Assembly: GCA_905236955.1 (NCBI GenBank)
Contig: CAJOQW010000136.1
Span: 1 to 5,531 of the forward strand
Direction of reading: 5' to 3'
DNA: 5,531 nucleotides
Source of the DNA: an uncultured Bacteroidales bacterium
GTDB lineage: Bacteria; Bacteroidota; Bacteroidia; Bacteroidales; UBA932
Below, piece after piece: positions 1 to 5,531 of the stretch. The notes below the pieces were generated by a model, which saw nothing but the letters and a program-made list of their open reading frames with translations, did no database searches and was not told where the DNA came from. The first letter of the stretch is position 1, and the number at the start of each line of letters is the position of its first letter. The translations under genes and the position numbers were made by a program.

Positions 1-1047
1 AAAGCTTTCCCCTGCAAGGCCTACGGCCAGGGTCGTATCAACCCCGCCTTCTACTGGGGTATCTTCGATCCTGACGACATGCGTCGCGACGTATCCGTGT
101 GTGTCACCGGGCACAGCGGAGGCGGTGCCGAGGTACTAATCCCCTTCACCCCCAACTCCAAGTCGAGCGGCGGCGGCCCCTGCAACAACAAGTGGGACGA
201 AGGCCGTCAGGTGAAGCCCAATGTGCTCAAGCAGCGCCGGAGCGGCATCAACGGACCGTGGATGCGCATCTCCGAGGTGTATCTCGGCTATGCCGAAGCC
301 TGCGCACTCCTGGGCGAGGACGCCAATGCGATAAGCTACATAAAGAAGGTCCGCGAGCGCTCCTTCCCCGCCGGAAAGGCAAACACCGAACAGTTCATAG
401 CCTCCTGCGGCTCGACGCTCAACGCCGTCCTCGACGAGAGGATGTTCGAGTTCGCCGGGGAAGGCGACCGCAGATGGACCATGATCCGTTCCGGAAAGGT
501 CTTCGACGGCATCAAGAGGACCAAAACCCTCCAGGCCGCAATGATCGAAGGCGTCGAGAAGGACGGGTACTACAGGTTCGAGAACGGCAACGAGTTCCCC
601 GCTTATGTATGGACCAAGACCGTCAACGCCAAGGCTCTCTATGGCTACCGCCTCACCACCCAGTGCCCCGCCGGCAAGGAGGATGATCCCGTCCTCTATC
701 CCGGATGGCGCGGTGAGAACGACGACTGGGCCGCTGCCGCCAGCGCTGCCGGCCTGACCAGCCTCGACAACCTCAAAGCCGGCGACAATACCAACCTCGC
801 CATCAAGGGACTGTTCAAGCACATAGATCCCGACTCCGTGGAAGCCAGGGACCTCGAAGCCGACGGCTATACCAAGGTGGAATACGGCTTGCAGCTCGCA
901 AAGAGCAAGACCGAGTATGTCGACAACTTCTTCAGGGATTTCGACTACACCTCCGCTCCCGTTTACCTGTTCCCCGTAAATGACAACGCACTCAAGACCA
1001 TCGCAGGCATGTCGAACGGTTACGGGTTCAGCAAAGGCGATTATTAG
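1..1047 (+). CDS. SusD/RagB-family outer-membrane glycan-binding protein, 3' part (5' end outside window)
   Basis: The reading frame is open from base 1 to the TAG at 1045-1047, giving 348 residues. The family is usually about 500-600 residues, so the N-terminal portion with the lipoprotein signal lies upstream. Two segments are typical of the SusD C-terminal domain: WMRISEVYLGYAEACALLG (about nt 259-315), the 'R.sEvyL.yAEa' TPR-like helix followed by an A..YI.KVRER helix, and the segment AVLDERMFEFAGEGDRRWTM plus IRSGK (nt 424-498), matching 'il.ER..El.gEg.R..dliR.gk'. SusD-like proteins sit on the cell surface as a lid on a SusC TonB-dependent transporter and capture glycan for import. A susC gene is therefore expected immediately upstream, outside the window. 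The gene is closed by a strong terminator 28 bases after its stop, so it is probably the last gene of the susCD transcript. The ligand cannot be deduced. The methionine at nt 79 is internal, not the start. Confidence 0.93.
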   Translation, partial: KAFPCKAYGQGRINPAFYWGIFDPDDMRRDVSVCVTGHSGGGAEVLIPFTPNSKSSGGGPCNNKWDEGRQVKPNVLKQRRSGINGPWMRISEVYLGYAEACALLGEDANAISYIKKVRERSFPAGKANTEQFIASCGSTLNAVLDERMFEFAGEGDRRWTMIRSGKVFDGIKRTKTLQAAMIEGVEKDGYYRFENGNEFPAYVWTKTVNAKALYGYRLTTQCPAGKEDDPVLYPGWRGENDDWAAAASAAGLTSLDNLKAGDNTNLAIKGLFKHIDPDSVEARDLEADGYTKVEYGLQLAKSKTEYVDNFFRDFDYTSAPVYLFPVNDNALKTIAGMSNGYGFSKGDY

Positions 1048-1075
1048 TATATAAATTAAATCGCTCTCTTACAAG

Positions 1076-1102
1076 GACCGCCCTTTCCGGGCGGTCTTTT
1101 TT
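1076..1102 (+). terminator. Rho-independent terminator after the susD-like gene
   Basis: A perfect 8-bp GC-rich stem, GACCGCCC (1076-1083) paired with GGGCGGTC (1089-1096), closes on the loop TTTCC and is followed at once by six T residues (1097-1102). It lies 28 bases after the SusD stop codon and ahead of the next promoter, so it should insulate the susCD transcript from the glycosidase genes. The complementary strand has no T-run after the stem, so it works in one direction. Confidence 0.95.
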
Positions 1103-1114
1103 ATGCTTTCAACC

Positions 1115-1146
1115 CTTGCAACAACACAAAGGTTTTCGTAACTTTA
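1115..1146 (+). promoter_or_regulatory. Bacteroidetes-type promoter of the first glycosidase
   Basis: A -33-like CTTG (1115-1118; consensus TTTG) is followed after exactly 20 bases by TAACTTTA (1139-1146; consensus TAnnTTTG). This matches the known primary sigma-factor promoter layout in Bacteroidetes. Transcription would start near 1150, leaving a leader of under 20 bases. No Shine-Dalgarno is visible before the ATG at 1167; the stretch is A-rich (CTGAAAGCAA). The same architecture with the same 20-base spacer and the same 20-base distance from the -7 box to the ATG recurs before the second paralogue, which strengthens the call. Confidence 0.72.
1124..1139 (+). promoter_or_regulatory. Candidate operator in the spacer of the first glycosidase promoter
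   Basis: The 16-mer ACACAAAGGTTTTCGT lies between the -33 and -7 boxes and ends on the first base of the -7 box. It matches the corresponding 16-mer of the second promoter at 12 of 16 positions, including CAAA and GTTTTC. It resembles LacI/GalR-family operators such as the E. coli PurR box, although the centre is GG rather than CG. This copy is less symmetrical than the other. Binding by a regulator is inferred only; no regulator gene is in the window. Confidence 0.3.
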
Positions 1147-1166
1147 TCAAAACTAACTGAAAGCAA

Positions 1167-2744
1167 ATGAAAAAAGTTCTTTCCGCCATCATCCTGGCTA
1201 TCCTGACCCTCCCCTGCTTCGCGCAGGAAATCGAGAAATGGGGGCGTTTCGAAGTCTGCTACAACACCAGCGTCAAGGGCAACCCTTACGACGTGGACCT
1301 TAGCGCAACCTTCACAAACGGAGGAGAAACGATGACCGTCAAGGGCTTCTATGACGGCGACGGGCGCTTCGTCATCCGCTTCATGCCGGACAAGGAAGGG
1401 CAATGGAACTTCACTACCCACTCCAAGGTGAGGGCCCTCAACGGCAAGAAGGGCTCCTTCCTCTGCACCCCTCCCTCTGAGGGCAACCATGGCCCGGTGC
1501 ATGCGGAAAAGACTTGGTTCAAATATGCGGACGGCACCTACTATTATCCGGTAGGAACAACGGCATACAGCTGGATGCGAGCACCCGAAGGTTATGCCGC
1601 CCGCACCATAAAATCCCTGGAGGAATCCGGCTTCAACAAGATCCGTTGCCTTTTCATGCCCCAGAACGTCGGTTATGACTATCAGGGCCATTATCCTTTC
1701 CAGAAAAAGGCGGACGGCTCGTGGGATTACGAACGTCCCGACCCGGCATATTTCCAAAGGATCGAGGCCTATGTGGAAGACCTCCTTGCAATCGGCGTCG
1801 AATGCGACCTCATCCTCTATCATCCCTATGACGGAGGCAGGTGGGGTTTCGACCGCATGCCTCTCGATGCCAATCTTACTTTCCTCCGCTATATCACCGC
1901 CCGCATGAGTTCCTTCCGCAACATCTGGTGGTCCCTCGCCAACGAGTGGGACGGTCTCAAGGAACTTCCTCATGAATACTGGAACAAATTCGGCGAATGC
2001 GTTTCCGAAGAGGATCCCTATCATCATCTGATTTCGGTTCACGGCTATACCGCCACATATTACGAATATTGGAGGCCCTGGGTAACCCACTGCAGCATCC
2101 AGGACCACGCCCCTGTCGAAGGCCCGGGAAGGGCTGGCACGGTGAAGAACATCTACAAGAAACCTGTCGTCTTCGATGAAATCTGCTACGAAGGCAACTC
2201 CACCGCCCGCTGGGGCCAGTTGAGCGGCGAGGAAGAACTTTACCGCATGTGGAACGCCCTCATCGCAGGGACATATCCCACCCATTCCGAATGCCTGAGC
2301 ATCAAAATGAAAGACAAGAATATCCCGAGCACGAATTTCCTTGCCTTCGGCGGAGACTTCTATGGCGAGAGCTGGAAGAGGATAAAATTCATGAGGAGCA
2401 TCCTCGATGAACTTCCCCACCCCCTATATCTCGCCGACAAGAGCTGGGACACCAGCATGGCGGGTGCAGGGGACGGTTATTATCTGCTCTATTTCGGAAA
2501 AGAGATGAAGGAAGAGTGGGAGTTCGACATACCCGTCAAGAATCTCGACTTCGCGCGCCCGCAGAAGGGCGAGAAGTTCCAGGTTGACATCATCGACACC
2601 TGGGACATGACCATAACGACCTGCCCGACTGTTTTTGAACTGGGGGCACCAGGGCCCGGCAACTATCGCTTCAAGGATGTTGGGCACCGCGGGATAAGGC
2701 TTCCCCTCAAGCCCTATATGATGCTCCGGATCAGGAAGATATAA
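1167..2744 (+). CDS. Secreted putative glycoside hydrolase, DUF5060 + clan GH-A-like TIM barrel (tandem paralogue 1)
   Basis: The product has 525 residues. The signal peptide spans residues 1-19 (MKK, hydrophobic core, cleavage probably CFA|QE). Residues 21-112 form an Ig-like DUF5060 domain (EKWGRFEV, KGNPYDV, GFYDGDGRF, RFMPDKEG). Residues about 113-412 look like a (beta/alpha)8 barrel: YPVGTTAYSW (strand 1), NKIRCLF (strand 2), ECDLILYHPYDGG (strand 3), WWSLANEWD (strand 4), and KPVVFDEICYEG (strand 7). E260 in the Asn-Glu pair is the likely acid/base and E338 the likely nucleophile, as in clan GH-A retaining enzymes. Residues about 418-525 form a C-terminal beta-sandwich resembling DUF5605. 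The fold is shared with GH140/apiosidase-like (DUF4038) enzymes, but neither family number nor substrate can be assigned. It probably acts in the periplasm; a lipoprotein is unlikely (poor lipobox, TLPC). It is unusually cysteine-rich for an exported protein. It has its own promoter. The catalytic inference is motif-based. Confidence 0.9.
   Translation: MKKVLSAIILAILTLPCFAQEIEKWGRFEVCYNTSVKGNPYDVDLSATFTNGGETMTVKGFYDGDGRFVIRFMPDKEGQWNFTTHSKVRALNGKKGSFLCTPPSEGNHGPVHAEKTWFKYADGTYYYPVGTTAYSWMRAPEGYAARTIKSLEESGFNKIRCLFMPQNVGYDYQGHYPFQKKADGSWDYERPDPAYFQRIEAYVEDLLAIGVECDLILYHPYDGGRWGFDRMPLDANLTFLRYITARMSSFRNIWWSLANEWDGLKELPHEYWNKFGECVSEEDPYHHLISVHGYTATYYEYWRPWVTHCSIQDHAPVEGPGRAGTVKNIYKKPVVFDEICYEGNSTARWGQLSGEEELYRMWNALIAGTYPTHSECLSIKMKDKNIPSTNFLAFGGDFYGESWKRIKFMRSILDELPHPLYLADKSWDTSMAGAGDGYYLLYFGKEMKEEWEFDIPVKNLDFARPQKGEKFQVDIIDTWDMTITTCPTVFELGAPGPGNYRFKDVGHRGIRLPLKPYMMLRIRKI
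2559..2599 (+). repeat. 41-bp exact repeat shared by the two glycosidase paralogues, copy 1
   Basis: Starting with CCGCAGAAGGGCGAGAAG, these 41 bases recur exactly at 4255-4295 at the equivalent codon position (residues 465-478, C-terminal domain). They sit inside an 80-bp block (2538-2617) that differs from its partner (4234-4313) at only three synonymous third positions. The flanking codons on both sides differ much more. Confidence 0.9.
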
Positions 2745-2810
2745 AAGGGGTTTACGGTCTGCCCCATGGGCACAATGAGGCAGGGAAGTGTACTTTTATA
2801 GAGTGTTATA

Positions 2811-2842
2811 TTTGCAGGAATGCAAACGTTTTCATAACTTTA
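2811..2842 (+). promoter_or_regulatory. Bacteroidetes-type promoter of the second glycosidase
   Basis: A perfect -33 TTTG (2811-2814) is followed after exactly 20 bases by TAACTTTA (2835-2842), identical to the -7 box of the first paralogue. The distance from the -7 box to the ATG is also 20 bases in both. The intervening leaders have diverged (6 of 20 bases match), while the 24 bases of spacer end plus -7 box match at 20 positions, so the promoter has been kept selectively. No Shine-Dalgarno is visible before the start codon. It would drive the second glycosidase and the overlapping beta-helix gene. Confidence 0.75.
2820..2835 (+). promoter_or_regulatory. LacI/PurR-like 16-bp operator candidate in the second glycosidase promoter
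   Basis: ATGCAAACGTTTTCAT is a near-palindrome: the half-site ATGCAAAC and the inverse of GTTTTCAT agree at 7 of 8 positions around a central CG. It closely resembles LacI-family operators (E. coli PurR consensus ACGCAAACGTTTTCGT). It fills the spacer between the -33 and -7 boxes, where a bound repressor would block RNA polymerase. The equivalent place in the first promoter holds a related 16-mer. No regulator gene lies in the window, so the binding protein is unknown. Confidence 0.4.
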
Positions 2843-2862
2843 TAAGACCAATCCTTTTATCG

Positions 2863-4440
2863 ATGAAAAAAGTACTTTCCGTAATCATCATGGTCGTTTT
2901 GACCATGCCTGCAATAGCGCAGGAAATCGAAAAATGGGGCCGGTTCGAAGTCGCCTACGAAGCAAATGTCAAAGGCAACCCGTTCGATGTCGTCCTGACT
3001 GCGACCTTCACCAACGGCGGCCAAAGCACCACCGTTACCGGTTTCTATGACGGTGACGGCCGCTACCTCGTACGTTTCATGCCCGACAAGGAAGGCAGGT
3101 GGACATTCACCACCCGCAGCAAGGTCGGCGCCCTCAACGGAAAGAAGGGTTCCTTCACCTGCACAGCCCCCTCCGAAGGCAACCACGGGCCCGTTTCGGC
3201 GGCCGGTCCGGACTTCAAATATGCCGACGGCACATGGTACTACCCAGTAGGCACGACTTCATACAGTTGGATGCATGCTCCCAAGGGCTACCCTGAGAGG
3301 ACCCTCAAGTCGCTGGAAGAATCAGGGTTCAACAAAATCCGCTGCCTCTTCTTCCCGCAGAACATCAGCTACGACTACGAAGGTCCCTATCCCTTCGAGA
3401 GGAAGGCCGACGGCAGCTGGAATTTCGAGCGATTCAATCCCGATTATTTCCGCGAAGTAGAATCATATACCGACAGGCTCCGCGACCTTGGCATAGAGTG
3501 CGACCTTATCCTCTTCCACCCCTATGACGGCGGCAAATGGGGCTTCGACCGCATGCCGCTCGAGGTCAACCTGAGGTACCTCCGCTACATAGCCGCCCGC
3601 ATGGGCTCATTCCGCAACGTCTGGTGGTCGCTTGCCAACGAGTGGGACGGCCTTAAACGGATTCCGGCAGAAGACTGGGAGAAGTTCGGCGAATGCGTCG
3701 CAGATTCCGACCCGTACGGCCACCTCCTTTCGGTCCACGGATACACCGCGACATATTATCCATACTGGAAACCATGGGTGACCCACTGCAGCATCCAGGA
3801 CCAGGCTCCGGTAGAAGGTCCCGGAAGGGCCGGCACGGTAAGGAATATCTACAAGAAGCCCGTTGTCTTCGATGAAGTATGCTACGAGGGCAATCTCGTG
3901 GCCCGCTGGGGCAACCTCAGCGGCGAAGAGGAACTCTACCGCATGTGGAACGCGCTCATTGCAGGAACATATGCAACCCATGCCGAATGCCTGAACCTCG
4001 ACGGTAACGGAAAGAGCGAGCAGAGCACAAACTACCTTGCCTTCGGCGGGGACTTCCACGGAGAGTGCTGGAAGAGGATCAAGTTGATGAGAAGCATCCT
4101 CGAAGGACTCCCCCACCCGCTCTATCTCGCCGACAAGAGCTGGGATACCAGCTTCGCCGGAGCGGGAGACGGCTGCTACCTTCTATATTTCGGCAAGGAA
4201 ATGAAGGATGAGTGGGTTTTCGACATTCCCACCAAGAACCTCGACTTCGCGCGTCCGCAGAAGGGCGAGAAGTTCCAGGTTGACATCATCGACACTTGGG
4301 ACATGACCATAACCACATGGCCCGTCACCTTCGAACTCGGCGAGCCCACTCCGGGAAACTATCGTTTCATGGACGTACAGCATCGTAGCGTACGTCTGCC
4401 CCTCAAACCATACATCCTTTTAAGGATCAGGAAGATATGA
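2863..4440 (+). CDS. Secreted putative glycoside hydrolase, DUF5060 + clan GH-A-like TIM barrel (tandem paralogue 2)
   Basis: The ATG at 2863 is chosen because it begins a standard signal peptide (MKKVLSVIIMVVLTMPAIA|QE) and gives 525 residues, the same as the upstream paralogue. An in-frame GTG at 2788 would put 25 polar residues before the signal and lies upstream of the promoter. It aligns with paralogue 1 without gaps, with about 403 of 525 identical residues by hand count. Domain order is the same: DUF5060 (21-112), TIM barrel (about 113-412) with E260 in WWSLANEWD and E338 in KPVVFDEVCYEG, and a C-terminal beta-sandwich (about 418-525). All putative catalytic residues are kept, so it should be active. 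Differences cluster at residues 112-117, 164-178, 188-209 and 371-386; two of these segments lie where active-site loops would be, which suggests altered specificity. Its stop overlaps the start of the next gene. Substrate unknown. Confidence 0.9.
   Translation: MKKVLSVIIMVVLTMPAIAQEIEKWGRFEVAYEANVKGNPFDVVLTATFTNGGQSTTVTGFYDGDGRYLVRFMPDKEGRWTFTTRSKVGALNGKKGSFTCTAPSEGNHGPVSAAGPDFKYADGTWYYPVGTTSYSWMHAPKGYPERTLKSLEESGFNKIRCLFFPQNISYDYEGPYPFERKADGSWNFERFNPDYFREVESYTDRLRDLGIECDLILFHPYDGGKWGFDRMPLEVNLRYLRYIAARMGSFRNVWWSLANEWDGLKRIPAEDWEKFGECVADSDPYGHLLSVHGYTATYYPYWKPWVTHCSIQDQAPVEGPGRAGTVRNIYKKPVVFDEVCYEGNLVARWGNLSGEEELYRMWNALIAGTYATHAECLNLDGNGKSEQSTNYLAFGGDFHGECWKRIKLMRSILEGLPHPLYLADKSWDTSFAGAGDGCYLLYFGKEMKDEWVFDIPTKNLDFARPQKGEKFQVDIIDTWDMTITTWPVTFELGEPTPGNYRFMDVQHRSVRLPLKPYILLRIRKI
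4255..4295 (+). repeat. 41-bp exact repeat shared by the two glycosidase paralogues, copy 2
   Basis: This is the partner of 2559-2599, in direct orientation 1696 bp downstream and at the same codon position of the second paralogue. It is the longest exact match I found between the two genes. Confidence 0.9.
4422..4440 (+). promoter_or_regulatory. ATGA start/stop overlap with upstream purine-rich ribosome binding sequence
   Basis: The TGA stop of the second glycosidase (4438-4440) overlaps the ATG (4437-4439) of the beta-helix gene. AAGGA lies at 4422-4426, ten bases before the ATG, and AGGAAG at 4429-4434, two bases before it. The overlap suggests translational coupling by re-initiation, and hence co-production of the two proteins. 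No separate promoter is visible for the downstream gene. Confidence 0.7.
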
Positions 4441-5531
4441 AAAGGATTCTGACCTCCTTTGCTGTTTTCAGCTCCCTTGTACTGTCGGCACAGACCATCA
4501 GCTACAAGGGAGCTGAGGTGGAACTCGGGCCCCATGCTTTCCTTGTGGATGCCAACGCCACCATAGAGTCGCCATACGTCTTCAAGAGCTTCAATGATGC
4601 GGCAGCCAGACTCACCGACGGCACCGCAGCCGAGCCCATGAAGGTATATATCGCCCCATGGGTATATTGGGTGGACGACCCCGACGATCCCCAGGTACGT
4701 GTACCGGCACAGGGAACCGGTTCCCCGATAGGCCTTACCGTACGCTGCGAACACCTGCAGTTGCTGGGCCTCTCCGACAACCCCAAGGACGTGGTCCTGG
4801 CATCGGCAAGGGGCCAGTCCCAGGGGGCCGTCGGTAATTTCACGATGTTCGATTTCTACGGCAGCGACATGGTGGTAAAGGACCTGACGATGGGAAACTA
4901 CTGCAACATCGACCTCGTGTACCCGCGCAACCCCGCCCTCAACAGGGCGAAACGCGGCCCGGCGATAACCCAGGCCCAGCTCGCATTCAGCCACGGGGAC
5001 AGGATATATGTAGAGAACGTACGTTTCGAAGCGCGCCTCAATCTCTGCCCCATTTCCGGCAGGGGACGCACACTTTATGTCGGCTGCCATTTCGAGAGTA
5101 CTGACGATTCCCTCAACGGCACGGCAGTCTATCTGGGTTGCGACGCCGACTTCTATGGGCGCCAGCCCTTCGGCGGAGTCGGGCGTTCCGGCAGCATCTG
5201 GCTCGACTGCGACCTTTTCACCAAGCACGGCGATCCTGTCCAGGCACTCAGCAAGACAGTTGGAAGACACTCCATCGTGGACGTCCGCTACCATGCCGGA
5301 AGGCCGCTGCAGCTCTCCTGGACCTTCCGCCCGGAAGAATGGCTCCGTTGCTACCAGAGCAATGTCACACTGGACGGTGTGCCCGCTTTCGTAGGAGCCG
5401 CGAATGCGTACAATACAGTCATTCTCGACAAGACTGCCCAAATCGCCGCCTTCAAACTCATCCGCGACGACGGTTCTGTCCTCTACAATACCTACAATCT
5501 CCTGCGCGGCGACGATGACTGGGATCCGCAG
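4437..5531 (+). CDS. Secreted right-handed beta-helix-like protein (pectin esterase/lyase fold suspected), 3' end outside window
   Basis: This frame has no stop to the window edge, so 365 residues are visible. A signal peptide spans residues 1-18 (MKRILTSFAVFSSLVLSA|Q). Residues about 50-82 (FKSFNDAAARLTDG, then VYIAPWVYWVDDPDDP) resemble the opening of pectin-esterase-like beta-helices, where 'f.tiqdAi...' precedes a 'v.I.pGvY' strand. Residues about 98-290 show repeated short strands ending in aromatic/Cys rungs: LTVRCEHLQLLG, MVVKDLTMGNYCNI, IYVENVRFEARLNLCPISG, TLYVGCHFESTDDS, VYLGCDADFYG and IWLDCDLFTKHGD. This rung pattern is the evidence for a parallel beta-helix. The catalytic signatures of carbohydrate esterase family 8 (QDT and DFIFG) are not cleanly present, so esterase, lyase, hydrolase or binding roles all stay open. 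It starts within the stop codon of the second glycosidase, implying a shared transcript and a related substrate. The first methionine is supported by the overlap and the signal peptide. Confidence 0.85.
   Translation, partial: MKRILTSFAVFSSLVLSAQTISYKGAEVELGPHAFLVDANATIESPYVFKSFNDAAARLTDGTAAEPMKVYIAPWVYWVDDPDDPQVRVPAQGTGSPIGLTVRCEHLQLLGLSDNPKDVVLASARGQSQGAVGNFTMFDFYGSDMVVKDLTMGNYCNIDLVYPRNPALNRAKRGPAITQAQLAFSHGDRIYVENVRFEARLNLCPISGRGRTLYVGCHFESTDDSLNGTAVYLGCDADFYGRQPFGGVGRSGSIWLDCDLFTKHGDPVQALSKTVGRHSIVDVRYHAGRPLQLSWTFRPEEWLRCYQSNVTLDGVPAFVGAANAYNTVILDKTAQIAAFKLIRDDGSVLYNTYNLLRGDDDWDPQ

Noticed and set aside
1206..1221. Lipobox-like cysteine (C17) in the signal peptide of the first glycosidase
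   Set aside because: The preceding residues T-L-P and following Phe fit a lipobox poorly, the second paralogue has Ala there, and CFA|QE is a better signal peptidase I site.
1101..2420. 439-codon open frame on the - strand opposite the first glycosidase
   Set aside because: It is antisense to a gene with a clear signal peptide, domains and catalytic motifs. GC-rich codon bias leaves the opposite frame open; the translation shows no recognisable domain, and a similar shadow occurs opposite the second paralogue.
2759..2783. Hairpin-forming sequence between the two glycosidases (TGCCC-CAT-GGGCA, and CTGCC...GGCAG)
   Set aside because: Stems are only 5 bp, and no T-run follows directly, so it is not called a terminator; read-through from the first to the second paralogue is possible.
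2807..2814. TATATTTG, a perfect match to the TAnnTTTG -7 consensus
   Set aside because: No TTTG-like -33 element lies 19-21 bases upstream (the bases there are AGGGAA), while its own TTTG serves as the -33 of the better-placed TAACTTTA. It remains a possible secondary start.
2788..2862. N-terminal extension of the second glycosidase from a GTG at 2788
   Set aside because: It lies upstream of the inferred promoter, adds 25 residues ahead of a normal signal peptide, and breaks the exact length match with the first paralogue.
4359..5441. 360-codon open frame on the - strand opposite the beta-helix gene
   Set aside because: The + strand frame from 4437 has a signal peptide, start/stop coupling and beta-helix rungs and runs open to the edge. 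The antisense frame is a compositional shadow.

Overview
The window looks like part of a polysaccharide utilization locus (PUL) from a fairly GC-rich member of the Bacteroidales. Three things point there. The first gene has the C-terminal signatures of a SusD/RagB outer-membrane glycan-binding protein. The intergenic regions carry Bacteroidetes-type promoter elements (TTTG-like -33, TAnnTTTG-like -7) with no convincing Shine-Dalgarno sequences. All three genes with a visible N-terminus encode exported proteins. No genus is assigned; codon use is strongly G/C-ending (GGC, CTC, AAG, GAC).

Layout, all on the + strand. Positions 1-1047 hold the 3' part of a susD-like gene, closed by a strong intrinsic terminator at 1076-1102. 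A promoter at 1115-1146 then leads into a secreted putative glycoside hydrolase (1167-2744, 525 aa). A second promoter at 2811-2842 leads into a tandem paralogue of exactly the same length (2863-4440, 525 aa). The two proteins align without gaps at about 77% identity by hand count. Both have an N-terminal DUF5060-type beta-sandwich, a TIM barrel with clan GH-A-like catalytic glutamates (E260 and E338), and a C-terminal beta-sandwich resembling DUF5605. The second paralogue overlaps by 4 bases (ATGA) a secreted protein that looks like a right-handed beta-helix (4437 to the window end, 365 residues visible). That last gene is open to the edge.

Working model (inference): the SusCD pair imports glycan fragments. 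The two GH paralogues probably cleave related but distinct linkages, and the beta-helix protein (pectin-esterase/lyase-like fold, activity unassigned) acts with the second one. The substrate cannot be read from the sequence; the fold families are common in pectin and other acidic-glycan loci.

Most notable points: a LacI/PurR-like 16-bp near-palindrome sits between the -33 and -7 elements of both paralogue promoters in the same register. A sharply bounded 80-bp near-identical patch in the two paralogues suggests gene conversion. The divergence between paralogues is clustered in segments likely to be active-site loops. The end of the first paralogue resembles the overlap junction of the second, as if a downstream partner gene had been lost. 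I saw no RNA genes, CRISPR arrays or mobile elements.
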